From positions 186,001 to 250,000 of the forward strand of contig NZ_CAMLDD010000002.1 in the NCBI RefSeq assembly GCF_946478785.1: DNA of 64,000 nt. Direction: 5' to 3'. The DNA comes from an uncultured Flavobacterium sp. GTDB lineage: Bacteria; Bacteroidota; Bacteroidia; Flavobacteriales; Flavobacteriaceae. Numbering within the stretch: position 1 is the first letter of the stretch; each line of letters opens with the position of its first letter. The notes under the pieces were generated by a model. It searched no databases, had not been told where the DNA came from, and saw only the letters and a list, made by a program, of their open reading frames with translations. The position numbers and the translations under genes were made by a program. Shown here in pieces: positions 18,426 through 28,210 of the stretch.

Positions 18426-18463
18426 TTTTTTGCCACGAATTGCACGAATTATCTCTAATTTTT
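18426..18463 (+). repeat. Left arm of GxxExxY-flanking inverted repeat
   Basis: This 38-nt arm (core TTTTTTGCCACGAATTGCAC) matches the reverse complement of 18903-18940 at 36 of 38 positions. It starts at the base after the miaB stop. It contains CACGAATT twice with a 9-nt period. Confidence 0.95.
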
Positions 18464-18521
18464 TTCTTTATTTATTTAAGAATTAAACTAATTTTATAAT
18501 TCAGACAATTTAAAATAAAAT

Positions 18522-18893
18522 ATGGAATTATATAGGAAAGATGAATATTTCAAAATTATAGGTATTTGCATGGAAGTTCATAGAATACTTGGAGGAGGAC
18601 TTCTTGAAATTGTTTACAAAGATGCTTTAGAATATGAATTCAATAAACATAATATTCCATTTGAAAGAGAAAAGAAATATGATATTCAATATAAAGACAT
18701 TATTTTAACACATAAATTTTATGCTGATTTTGTAGTTTATGACGAAATCATTTTAGAAATAAAAGCATCAAAAGATATTATTGACGAACATACTGCTCAA
18801 ACAATAAATTATTTAAAACTAGCAGATAGTGGTTTAGGAATTATAGTCAATTTTAATACTAAATCGCTACAACATAAAAGAGTTGTTCATTAA
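18522..18893 (+). CDS. GxxExxY family protein (PD-(D/E)XK-like)
   Basis: The 123-residue protein carries the defining GxxExxY motif (GLLEIVY, about residues 25-31) and the later segment FYADFVVYDEIILEIKAS, which fits the Asp...Glu-x-Lys active-site pattern of PD-(D/E)XK nucleases (the PDDEXK_3 family). The function is not established. Such genes are common and multicopy in Bacteroidota. Here the gene stands alone between 38-nt inverted repeats that fill the whole gap between miaB and the sigma-54-type activator, all in the same direction. I infer that the gene and arms form one small element. It is AT-rich compared with its neighbours. Confidence 0.88.
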   Translation: MELYRKDEYFKIIGICMEVHRILGGGLLEIVYKDALEYEFNKHNIPFEREKKYDIQYKDIILTHKFYADFVVYDEIILEIKASKDIIDEHTAQTINYLKLADSGLGIIVNFNTKSLQHKRVVH

Positions 18894-18902
18894 CCCAATT
18901 TC

Positions 18903-18940
18903 AAAAATTAGAGATAATTCGTGAAATTCGTGGCAAAAGA
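18903..18940 (-). repeat. Right arm of GxxExxY-flanking inverted repeat
   Basis: This is the reverse complement of 18426-18463 with two mismatches. It ends 11 bp before the start of the next gene. The same TTTGCCAC-AATT-CAC-AATT ends occur in the two gene-free hairpins at 24950-25154. Confidence 0.95.
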
Positions 18941-18951
18941 AAAAAACATAA

Positions 18952-20208
18952 ATGGAAACAGTTCAAGCAATAAAACAACGATTTGAGATTATTGGGAATG
19001 ACCCAAAGTTAAATCGTGCCATTGAAAAAGCCATTCAGGTTGCTCCTACTGATATTTCGGTAATGGTGACTGGGGAAAGTGGTGTTGGTAAAGAGAATAT
19101 TCCGAGAATAATCCATTCGCTTTCACACAGAAAGCATGGTAAATATATTGCTGTAAACTGCGGAGCTATTCCGGAGGGAACCATTGACAGCGAACTTTTT
19201 GGACACGAGAAAGGCGCTTTTACAGGAGCAACAAGTACCCGTGAAGGTTATTTTGAAGTGGCTGACGGTGGAACCATTTTTCTTGACGAAGTAGGTGAAT
19301 TGCCTTTAACCACTCAGGTCCGTTTGCTTCGTGTACTTGAAAATGGTGAATTTATAAAAGTAGGTTCGTCTCAGGTTCAAAAAACGAATGTGAGAATTGT
19401 AGCAGCAACTAATGTAAATTTATTCAATGCAATCGAAAAAGGAAAATTCCGCGAGGATTTATATTATCGTTTAACAACAGTCGAAATTACTTTACCTCCT
19501 TTGCGTGAAAGAAATGAAGACATTCATTTGTTGTTTCGAAAATTTGTGGCCGATTTTGCGCACAAATACAAAATGCCTCCGTTGAAATTAGATGAGAATG
19601 CTGTCCATCTTTTGCAGAAATTCAGATGGAACGGAAACATTCGTCAGTTACGAAATGTAGCGGAGCAAATTTCTGTTTTAGAAACGAATCGTGATATTTC
19701 ATTAGCAACTTTACAATCGTATCTGCCTACCGAAGGTTCTAATTTACCTTCTGTAATCAGCGATAAGAAAAAAGATGATTTTAGTACTGAAAGAGACATT
19801 TTATACAAAGTTCTTTTTGACATGAAAAGCGATTTGAACGATTTGAAAAAACTCACTTTAGAATTAATGAAAAACGGAAACTCAAAAGTACAGGATATAA
19901 ATCCGAATCTAATTCAGAAAATATATGGCTCTCAGGAAAACGAGAGCGAAATTGATTTTGAAGAAGAACCAAGAACCGCTGTGATGGCACCTGCAACTCG
20001 AGAAGAGAATTTCCGTATACAGGATGACAATAACTATTTAGATGCGGAAACGATTGAGGAAGAAGAAATTTTGCGTTTAGAACAAAAAGAAATCGAAATG
20101 ATTAAAAAATCATTAGAAAAAAATAAGGGAAAACGAAAAGCAGCTGCTGATGAATTGGGAATTTCAGAAAGAACTTTATATCGAAAAATTAAACAGTTTG
20201 ACCTATAG
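18952..20208 (+). CDS. Sigma-54-interacting transcriptional activator (AAA+, Fis-type HTH)
   Basis: The 418-residue protein consists of a sigma-54-activation AAA+ domain and a C-terminal Fis-type helix-turn-helix, with no N-terminal receiver or sensor domain. Walker A is GESGVGKE (near residue 42), the sigma-54-contacting loop is GAFTGA (near 88), and Walker B is GGTIFLDEVGEL. The end is AAADELGISERTLYRKIKQF. An acidic linker of about 100 residues separates the two domains. It should activate RpoN-dependent promoters. It precedes an LptE-like gene. Confidence 0.92.
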   Translation: METVQAIKQRFEIIGNDPKLNRAIEKAIQVAPTDISVMVTGESGVGKENIPRIIHSLSHRKHGKYIAVNCGAIPEGTIDSELFGHEKGAFTGATSTREGYFEVADGGTIFLDEVGELPLTTQVRLLRVLENGEFIKVGSSQVQKTNVRIVAATNVNLFNAIEKGKFREDLYYRLTTVEITLPPLRERNEDIHLLFRKFVADFAHKYKMPPLKLDENAVHLLQKFRWNGNIRQLRNVAEQISVLETNRDISLATLQSYLPTEGSNLPSVISDKKKDDFSTERDILYKVLFDMKSDLNDLKKLTLELMKNGNSKVQDINPNLIQKIYGSQENESEIDFEEEPRTAVMAPATREENFRIQDDNNYLDAETIEEEEILRLEQKEIEMIKKSLEKNKGKRKAAADELGISERTLYRKIKQFDL

Positions 20209-20212
20209 AAAG

Positions 20213-20354
20213 AAATCCAAATTTTAAATTCCAAATTCCAAACCTTGAAGAAAATGCAAATTAGTATATTTGAAAAAATTATAATTTGTGTTTTAGTTTT
20301 TAAAGATTGATTTTCCATAGTATTGGAGTTTAGAATAAAAAAATTGGGATTTTT
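20213..20354. repeat. Gene-free inverted-repeat element (ATTCCAA family, diverged)
   Basis: The left arm (20213-20241, containing ATTCCAAATTCCAA) is complementary to the right arm (20323-20354) at most positions, with about six mismatches. A nested CAAATTA/TAATTTG stem lies inside. No gene is present in the 142 bp. Related perfect or near-perfect hairpins occur at 47959-48004 and 35994-36034. Confidence 0.7.
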
Positions 20355-20366
20355 ACAATAAATTTT

Positions 20367-20870
20367 ATGAAAAAAATATATTCCTTATTTGCGCTTTTTA
20401 GTCTGTTCATGTTAAGTGGCTGTTCTGTATATAATTTTACAGGTGCAGCACCAATTGATGCCAAAACGTTTCAGGTAAACTTTTTTCAGAATAACGCAGA
20501 TTTGATTGAGCCCGGAATTGACAGAGAGTTTACATTGGCTTTGCAGGATTTAATCATGAATCAGACCAATTTAAATTTAGTTAGTTCAAATGGTGATTTG
20601 CTTTATGAAGGAGAAATCACAGATTACAGAATTACTCCGATGACAGCAACTGCTGACCAGCAGGCTTCGCAAAACCGTTTAACAATTCGTGTAATGGTTC
20701 GCTTTTCAAACAGAAAGAAAGAAACTGACGATTTTGAAAAAACATTCGAATTTTATCATGATTATCCTGCGCAATCGCAACTGGTAGGAAGTGTTTTAAA
20801 TGAAGCCATCAAAGATATATTTGAAAGAATTACACAGGATATTTTTAATGAGTCATTAGCTAAATGGTAG
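20367..20870 (+). CDS. LptE-like LPS assembly lipoprotein
   Basis: The 167-residue protein has a lipoprotein signal (FMLSGCSVYNF, Cys at about 19) and the LptE-type layout: FTGAAP near the start, a central amphipathic strand region (LNLVSSNGDLLYEGEITDYRITP) and a C-terminal helix (AIKDIFERITQDIFN). LptE plugs the LptD barrel in LPS export. No lptD is in this window, so the call rests on the family pattern. The gene lies downstream of the AAA+ regulator and 65 bp before the acidic repeat protein. Confidence 0.8.
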   Translation: MKKIYSLFALFSLFMLSGCSVYNFTGAAPIDAKTFQVNFFQNNADLIEPGIDREFTLALQDLIMNQTNLNLVSSNGDLLYEGEITDYRITPMTATADQQASQNRLTIRVMVRFSNRKKETDDFEKTFEFYHDYPAQSQLVGSVLNEAIKDIFERITQDIFNESLAKW

Positions 20871-20935
20871 GTTAATTGTTAAATCGGTTAATCGTTGATC
20901 CGGTTTTTACAATTAAACACTTAAACAATAAAATA

Positions 20936-22417
20936 ATGAACGTAACAAATTATACTTACCTAATTAACAAACCTGATGCGATTACAGAAAAGCAGACAGA
21001 AGCATTAGGAGGCGTTTTGAATGAATTTCCATATTTTCAAAGTGCGCGCGCATTGCGATTAAAAGGACTTTATAATCAAAACAGCTTTAAGTATAATTAT
21101 GCCTTAAAAGTTACAGCAGCACATACATCAGACCGTTCGGTTTTGTTTGATTTTATTACTTCTGAGACTTTCACCTCAATTCAAGGTGCATATTATGACC
21201 GTAAACTTAGAGATCTCTTGAACATTACTGTTTTTGACAGCGAAATTGTCTTGGCAGAAGAAAGAAAGAAGCTCGAAGAAGTTCGTATTGATCCTATTGA
21301 AAAGTCAATTTTAGAGTCAATCAAAGAGGCTACAACTGTACTGCCTTTTGAAGAGCCGGCAAAAGTCGAAGAAAAACCAATTGATCCGGTTTCCGAACAA
21401 TCGATTTTAGACTCTTTTAAAGAAGTAAAAACCCAGCCAGTAAAAGTTGAAGAAACACCAATTGATTTAATTACTGAACAACCTACCATAGATTCTTTTA
21501 AAGAAGTAACAACCGTTGATTTTGAAGAACCGGTAAAAACTGAACAAAAATTAATTGATCCAATTACTGAAGAGGCGATTTTAGATTCTTTTAAAGAAGT
21601 CTCAGGCACTGCTTCTGAAGAACCAATAAAAGTTGAGGAAATATCATTTACCTCAATTACTGAACAGCCAACCATAGACTCTTTTGAAGAAGTAACTCCA
21701 ACTGTTGAAGAAACCCCTATTACTGAAACGGTTTCAATTATTGAACCAACACCTATTATAAAAGAACCGACACGAACTTTTTTTGATGAAATTGTAGAGG
21801 ATGAAATTCCTGAAGTAAGAGTTGAACCAATTGAAGAATCAATTTATAATTCGTTACAAGAAGCCTCAACAGTTGTTTTTGAAGAAGTGCCTACAGTTGA
21901 AGAGCCAAAAGAAATTGAAGTCTCTGAAACAGTGAAAACGGCCGAAGAAAATCTGGAAATAGGAAAACCTTTGGATTTTTCTGTTAATGAAAAGCATTCT
22001 TTTCAGGAATGGCTACAGTTGGCAAGACCAGAGCCAATAGACAGAACAAATGAAAACTCAAAAGAAGCCGTAAGGTTAGAAACAAAAAAAGAAAATACGG
22101 TCGAAAATGAAATGATTGACGAAGAGAAAAAGAAAAAGTTAGAGATCATTAATAAATTCATCGAAACAAACCCAAAAATCCCTCCTATAAAGCAGACACC
22201 AATAACTCCGGTAATACAACCTGATTCTTATAAGGAAGACAATTCTTATTTAATGACCGAGACTCTGGCCAGAGTATATTTGGAACAAAAAAAATATACA
22301 AAAGCAATCCAAGCATATGAAATATTAATTTTGAAATATCCAGAAAAAATTAGTTTCTTTGCAGACCGCATATCGGATATAAAGATTTTACAACAAAATA
22401 ACAATAACAATAATTAA
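20936..22417 (+). CDS. Acidic repeat protein with C-terminal TPR-like helices
   Basis: The 493-residue protein starts MNVTNYTYLINKPDAI (the upstream in-frame start at 20876 translates intergenic sequence). The N-terminal about 110 residues form a conserved alpha-helical domain. The middle (about 115-330) is very Glu/Pro/Val-rich and holds about six imperfect repeats of 27-31 residues around the core PIxxxxEQxIxDSFKEV. The C-terminus (YLMTETLARVYLEQKKYTKA) is a TPR-like helix pair. There is no signal peptide. The function is unknown. It lies just upstream of secG (3-bp gap), so the two are probably cotranscribed. Confidence 0.8.
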   Translation: MNVTNYTYLINKPDAITEKQTEALGGVLNEFPYFQSARALRLKGLYNQNSFKYNYALKVTAAHTSDRSVLFDFITSETFTSIQGAYYDRKLRDLLNITVFDSEIVLAEERKKLEEVRIDPIEKSILESIKEATTVLPFEEPAKVEEKPIDPVSEQSILDSFKEVKTQPVKVEETPIDLITEQPTIDSFKEVTTVDFEEPVKTEQKLIDPITEEAILDSFKEVSGTASEEPIKVEEISFTSITEQPTIDSFEEVTPTVEETPITETVSIIEPTPIIKEPTRTFFDEIVEDEIPEVRVEPIEESIYNSLQEASTVVFEEVPTVEEPKEIEVSETVKTAEENLEIGKPLDFSVNEKHSFQEWLQLARPEPIDRTNENSKEAVRLETKKENTVENEMIDEEKKKKLEIINKFIETNPKIPPIKQTPITPVIQPDSYKEDNSYLMTETLARVYLEQKKYTKAIQAYEILILKYPEKISFFADRISDIKILQQNNNNNN

Positions 22418-22420
22418 GTA

Positions 22421-22765
22421 ATGAGCACATTTTCAATTTTTTTAGTTTTAATCACAATAGTTTGTTTTCTATTGATCGTAGTAATTATGGTACAAAATCC
22501 TAAAGGAGGCGGATTATCGTCTACTATCAGCGGAACACAAATGTTAGGCGGAGTACAAAAAACAACTGATTTTTTAGACAAAAGTACCTGGACATTAGCT
22601 ACTATTTTGATTTCTTTAATCTTGCTTTCAAGCTTAAGTTTTACAGGATCATTAAGTGATACTGATTCTAAACTAATTGAAAAGACAGAAGCACCTGCAA
22701 ATACACCTGCACCTGCTGCTCCGGTTCAACAAACTCCGGCTCCGGCAACTCCAGCAGCTAAATAA
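22421..22765 (+). CDS. secG: Preprotein translocase subunit SecG
   Basis: The 114-residue membrane protein has the two SecG transmembrane helices (about 4-24 and 56-76) with the conserved linker VQNPKGGGLSSTISGTQMLG. It supports SecYEG-dependent export. The C-terminal tail is Pro/Ala-rich (APAAPVQQTPAPATPAAK), longer than in E. coli but usual in flavobacteria. A strong terminator follows at 22784-22818. Confidence 0.94.
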   Translation: MSTFSIFLVLITIVCFLLIVVIMVQNPKGGGLSSTISGTQMLGGVQKTTDFLDKSTWTLATILISLILLSSLSFTGSLSDTDSKLIEKTEAPANTPAPAAPVQQTPAPATPAAK

Positions 22766-22783
22766 TAATTTTTATATAAATAT

Positions 22784-22818
22784 AAAATGCCAGCCTGTCA
22801 AAGCTGGCATTTTTTTTA
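22784..22818 (+). terminator. Terminator downstream of secG
   Basis: AAAATGCCAGC and GCTGGCATTTTTTTT form an 11-bp perfect stem with an 8-nt loop and a T-run. Confidence 0.92.
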
Positions 22819-22843
22819 GGAAAAAATGTCAGTTAAAACAGCA

Positions 22844-22858
22844 TGGCATAATTTCTGA
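22844..22858 (+). promoter_or_regulatory. Weak sigma-54-like candidate upstream of groES
   Basis: TGGCATAATTTCTGA has the TGGCA of a -24 box and a TG at the correct spacing for -12, but the full TTGC is not present. It lies 49 bp before the groES ATG. No TAnnTTTG element was found there. Weak candidate only. Confidence 0.25.
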
Positions 22859-22906
22859 AAGCTAATAGAACATTAAAAAACGTATAACTATAATAATATA
22901 AAAAAC

Positions 22907-23182
22907 ATGGCCTTAAACATTAAACCGCTTTCAGATCGCGTACTTATCGAGCCTGTTGCAGCTGAAACCAAAACTGCCTCAGGGATTTTTATTCCAGATA
23001 CTGCCAAAGAAAAACCACAAAAGGGAACTGTAGTTGCAGTAGGAAACGGGTCTAAAGACCATACTATGACCGTAAAAGTTGGTGACACTGTTCTTTATGG
23101 CAAATATGCAGGAACAGAATTGAAACTTGAAGGAACTGATTATTTGATCATGCGTGAAGATGATATCTTAGCGATAATCTAA
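22907..23182 (+). CDS. groES: Co-chaperonin GroES
   Basis: The 91-residue protein ([22 protein letters not shown] ...) has the GroES beta-barrel and mobile loop ([13 protein letters not shown]). It caps the GroEL ring during protein folding. It lies 75 bp before groEL in the conserved groES-groEL operon. Confidence 0.97.
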   Translation: MALNIKPLSDRVLIEPVAAETKTASGIFIPDTAKEKPQKGTVVAVGNGSKDHTMTVKVGDTVLYGKYAGTELKLEGTDYLIMREDDILAII

Positions 23183-23254
23183 AAAAAAATATGTATTAAG
23201 TACTCTCTGTTAAGACTTAAGTGACTTGAAACAAATAACATTAAACAAAATTAA

Positions 23255-24889
<1,635 letters not shown>

Positions 24890-24911
24890 TCGTTCTAACT
24901 TCTTAAAATTT

Positions 24912-24952
24912 AAAACGCCGGATAGAAAAAACTCTATCTGGCGTTTTTTTTT
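24912..24952 (+). terminator. Terminator downstream of groEL
   Basis: Arms AAAACGCCGGATAGA and TCTATCTGGCGTTTT form a 15-bp stem with one G-U pair, followed by a T-run that merges into the first hairpin element. Confidence 0.92.
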
Positions 24953-25036
24953 GCCACAAATTACACAAATTTTCGCTAATTTTTTCGATAGATTGCGCGC
25001 AAAGCATTCGTGAAAATTCGTGCAATTTGTGGCAAA
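24950..25036. repeat. Gene-free hairpin element, copy 1 (TTTGCCAC ends, TTGCGCGCAA core)
   Basis: The left end TTTGCCACAAATTACAC and the right end (reverse complement TTTGCCACAAATTGCAC) are complementary over about 25 nt with few mismatches. The centre contains GATTGCGCGCAAAG, which includes the perfect palindrome TTGCGCGCAA. The ends match those flanking the GxxExxY gene. No gene is inside. Confidence 0.88.
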
Positions 25037-25063
25037 CCATTTCATGCAATTAGCGAAAAATGT

Positions 25064-25154
25064 TTTTTGCCACGAATTACACAAATTTTAGCTATTTTTT
25101 TTCCAAAGATTGCGCGCAAAGTAATTCGTGCAATTTGTGCAATTTGTGGCAAAC
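25064..25154. repeat. Gene-free hairpin element, copy 2
   Basis: A second unit in tandem: left end TTTTGCCACGAATTACAC, the same central GATTGCGCGCAAAG, and a right end whose reverse complement is TTTGCCACAAATTGCAC. About 27 bp separate it from copy 1. It is slightly longer at the right, where GTGCAATTT is repeated. Confidence 0.88.
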
Positions 25155-25208
25155 TTTTTTACACAAAGATCTATAATCCTTAATCCTGCAATTTGTGAGT
25201 TTGTTCAA

Positions 25209-26048
25209 TTAAAACCCAGTCGAAACGGAAACGGCTTTCCATTGTTGTAATTCTTTTTGAACTTCTGCAATTTTTGCATGTGCCATATCGTAGGCATCTT
25301 GTCCTACAAATAAATGCAATGCAGGATTTTTTTCCTCACTCATTTTAATTAAAGCGTCTGCAAATTTTTCAGGATCTCCAGGCTGATTTTCGTTGATGCT
25401 GTCTGTGTGCGCACTTTCAGATTCTCTCACTGCTTTATAGTCTAGAATTGGATTTTGTGGCAACAATAAAGAACTGTCTTTTAAGAAATCGGTTCTAAAA
25501 TAGCCCGGATAAACCAAAGTCACATTTACTCCAAACTCTCTTACCTCAGCAGCGAGGGATTCAGTTAATCCTGCTACAGCAAATTTTGTAGAACAGTAAA
25601 TTCCCCAGCCCGGAAAACCTCCGTTATATCCTCCTATGGAAGCAATATTAAAAATATGACCTGATTTGTTGACACGCATATAAGGCATTGTACTTCTGAT
25701 CACACTTAATAATCCGAAAACATTGACCTCATAATTTTTTCTGGATTCGGCATCGGTTAATTCTTCAAGTGAACCTAATAAACCATAACCCGCATTGTTT
25801 ACTAAAACGTCAATCGTTTTAAAATGGCTTATCGTCATTTCGATTGCATCTTTTACGCTTTGTTCTTTGGTTAAATCCATTTCTAAAGGAAGAAACTTCT
25901 CTGATGGATTTCCTAGTGCTTTAACCAAAGATTCTTCACTTCTTGATGTTGCGGCTACTTTTTTTCCTGCAGCCAATAATTTTTTTGCTAATTCTAATCC
26001 AAGTCCTTTTGAGGCACCTGTTACAAACCAAACTTTGTTATTTTCCAT
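25209..26048 (-). CDS. Short-chain dehydrogenase/reductase
   Basis: The 279-residue NAD(P)-dependent SDR has the cofactor motif TGASKGLG (residues 11-18), NNAGYG, the catalytic Ser in NIASIGG and the YCSTK catalytic Tyr-Lys pair. The C-terminal extension (FADALIKMSEEKNPALHLF) is typical of the classical SDR subgroup annotated as oxidoreductases of unknown substrate. It lies 89 bp downstream of an AraC-family regulator on the same strand, which suggests specific regulation. Confidence 0.9.
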   Translation of the reverse strand: MENNKVWFVTGASKGLGLELAKKLLAAGKKVAATSRSEESLVKALGNPSEKFLPLEMDLTKEQSVKDAIEMTISHFKTIDVLVNNAGYGLLGSLEELTDAESRKNYEVNVFGLLSVIRSTMPYMRVNKSGHIFNIASIGGYNGGFPGWGIYCSTKFAVAGLTESLAAEVREFGVNVTLVYPGYFRTDFLKDSSLLLPQNPILDYKAVRESESAHTDSINENQPGDPEKFADALIKMSEEKNPALHLFVGQDAYDMAHAKIAEVQKELQQWKAVSVSTGF

Positions 26049-26137
26049 GATTTCAATTTTTAGATTTAATTATGGTACAAAGGTATTAGCGAAGTGCGTG
26101 CAGAAACTTAAAACAATCAAACAAGAAGTTACAAAAA

Positions 26138-27046
26138 TCAAACAATTTTGGTTATGCGATACGTTTTAGGCGAAACATGAACATTTTTCTTAAAGAAATT
26201 GATAAAATGAGACAATTCTTCGAAGCCTAAACACCAGCCGATTTCATTAATATTCCAATTGGTTTGCTTGAGTAAAATCATGGCTTCCTGAACAATTCTC
26301 TCAGAAATGATTTGAGAGGTTGTCTTTCCGGCGGTTTCTTTCAACGCTTTATTCAAATGATTAACATGCACATTTAATTGGCTTGCAAACTCTGAAGGCG
26401 AACGGAAATTGATTTGCTGAGAAATGGATTCTATAGGAAATTGTCTTTCTAATAATTCTAAAAACAAGGAAGAAACCCGAATAGTTGCATTCGACTTACT
26501 GTATAATGAAGTAGTTACCGTTTGTGTTTTTAAAGCGAGATGTATGATTTCGAAAACCAGATTCCGAAGGACATCATACTTAAAAGTGTAATCAGAATTG
26601 ATTTCGTCAAACATTTTTAGATAAATGATTTTCAAAGATTCTGCCAGTTCCATCGAAATAGGAACAATAGGATTTCCGCCGGGCTGAAATAATGGATATT
26701 CTTTTAAATTCCCAAACTGACTAAAAAAAGCATCGGTAAAAATGCAGAAAAAACCAGTTTGATTTTTATCAACCTGTTCCCAGTTATATGGAATTTGTGG
26801 GTTTGCAAAAAATAAAGCCTGATCTTCAATCACAGAAATCTTATCCGCATAATGCACTTTGTTTTTTCCGATAATCAAACTTATTTTGTAAAAGTCTTTT
26901 CGGGTGTAAGGAAATGGCTTACAGCTTTTACCAACAAAGTCATCTAATTTAAACACATTAAAATGTCCGATTTCTTTTTTAAGATTCTCGGGCATTCCGT
27001 TTACTTTAATGGTATAAAAATCTTCTAAGGTTTCTGTGAGCTTCAT
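26138..27046 (-). CDS. AraC-family transcriptional regulator
   Basis: The 302-residue protein has an N-terminal cupin-like sensing domain and a C-terminal AraC double helix-turn-helix: FRSPSEFASQLNVHVNHLNKALKE and WNINEIGWCLGFEELSHFINFFKKN, ending VSPKTYRIT. It probably controls the adjacent SDR gene. The ATG start at 27046 is the only plausible one. Confidence 0.9.
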   Translation of the reverse strand: MKLTETLEDFYTIKVNGMPENLKKEIGHFNVFKLDDFVGKSCKPFPYTRKDFYKISLIIGKNKVHYADKISVIEDQALFFANPQIPYNWEQVDKNQTGFFCIFTDAFFSQFGNLKEYPLFQPGGNPIVPISMELAESLKIIYLKMFDEINSDYTFKYDVLRNLVFEIIHLALKTQTVTTSLYSKSNATIRVSSLFLELLERQFPIESISQQINFRSPSEFASQLNVHVNHLNKALKETAGKTTSQIISERIVQEAMILLKQTNWNINEIGWCLGFEELSHFINFFKKNVHVSPKTYRITKIV

Positions 27047-27084
27047 TTGACAAAGTTACGAAAATCAAATTATTTAATTAGAAA

Positions 27085-27400
27085 ATGAGTATTGCAAATT
27101 GGGATAAATTAGAAATTGATTCCAAGGTTTGCCTGAAGTCTTTAAAATATCTTAAGGAGAATAAAATTCAAAGAGCTCTAAACGAAACTATTGAATTTTT
27201 ATAAAACCAATTTAGATTAAAAGCATTAAAAGAAATTGGTGTTTTATTACTGGATTTTAAAGACTTGCGAACAGAAGAAAAAAGAACATAATTTCAATAC
27301 TTCGGAAAGCAAAGCAAAAATAGTATTTCTCTTAGAGTCCTGGCTGAAACAATATGGACAAGAAGAAGTAGCCAGAAACGAAATACAAGACATGTCATAA
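27085..27400 (+). pseudogene. Decayed small gene (stop codon and frameshift)
   Basis: Conceptual translation begins MSIANWDKLEIDSKVCLKSL, meets a TAA at 27202, continues in frame for about 25 codons (NQFRLKALKEIGVLLLDFKDL), then needs a one-base shift to read FNTSESKAKIVFLLESWLKQ and YGQEEVARNEIQDMS before a stop at 27398. The pieces look like one alpha-helical protein of about 105 residues. The family is not recognised. Confidence 0.5.
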
Positions 27401-27458
27401 ACGATAAAATCTCCAAAATAAAAAATCGATTTAACCATGAGTAAGTTCGGGTATTTTG

Positions 27459-27881
27459 CTAGCTCCTGAATCTTTTGATGACAATCCCAAGTGCCCCAGT
27501 AGACCACAAAGCCCACAAAATTAAAACAGGCTGAAAAAACAAGCGAATCAATCGGGCTTGATCAGTATTCATTCCCAGAGCGTCTGTTCCGTTTAAATAT
27601 TGGGCGATATTTCCGGGAAAAACTAACACAAAAAATATGGCAAGCCCAATCCCTATTTGTATTTTATAACGAGTTAGGAAAATCAATACTAAACCTATTA
27701 CTAGTTCGACAATTCCTGAAAGTATCACAACAAGATCTTTATCCATCGGAACCCAATTCGGAACCTGCGCCTGAAAATCGGTTCGCTGAAAAGTAAAGTG
27801 TCCCATTGCTGCTGCGATCATAAAGATTCCCAAAAGTATTCTGAAGAAACTTTGAGTTTTTGTGGTAGTATCATTTTCCAT
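27459..27881 (-). CDS. DoxX-like small membrane protein
   Basis: The 140-residue protein has four predicted transmembrane helices (about 13-32, 47-65, 70-92, 112-132) and the DoxX-like pattern RILLGIFMIAAAMGHFTF near the start. DoxX-type proteins are inner-membrane proteins linked to thiol or redox stress in some bacteria, but the role here is unknown. It stands alone; the 329 bp upstream contain no gene. Confidence 0.8.
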   Translation of the reverse strand: MENDTTTKTQSFFRILLGIFMIAAAMGHFTFQRTDFQAQVPNWVPMDKDLVVILSGIVELVIGLVLIFLTRYKIQIGIGLAIFFVLVFPGNIAQYLNGTDALGMNTDQARLIRLFFQPVLILWALWSTGALGIVIKRFRS

Positions 27882-28210
27882 CTGGTAGTTTTATTTACGA
27901 TTTGATTTGAGATTTCTGCGTTTAGTACAAGAACTCCTTTCAAAATTACATATTCATTGCTGAAATACTTTTTAATTTATGATGCTTTCGTTGCGTAATC
28001 TCCATGTGAAAATTATGTGATAATCTCCAAACCAAATCACAACATTGCAATTCTAATAAACCGCGAAGAAAACTTTGCTCCTTGAAAAAGAACTATCAAA
28101 CTATTGACCAAAAGCAAAAAAAAGTCAAACTAGTTAAAAAACAAGTATTTGCACTTACTTTATATGTAATTTTAAACTTACTTTTACTATAAATTCAATT
28201 CAAATAAATC
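27882..28210. other. Intergenic region without a recognised gene
   Basis: These 329 bp separate the divergent DoxX-like gene and a plus-strand operon. I see no credible reading frame, hairpin or repeat. The last 70 bp are very AT-rich and probably hold the promoter of the next operon. Confidence 0.5.

Noticed and set aside
21193..21675. 160-codon minus-strand frame opposite the acidic repeat gene
   Set aside because: It is the antisense shadow of the repeats (repetitive Ser/Thr pattern mirrors DSFKEV units) and has no family features.
27247..27516. 89-codon minus-strand frame
   Set aside because: It lies antisense to the decayed gene and overlaps the DoxX-like gene; no coherent family features.
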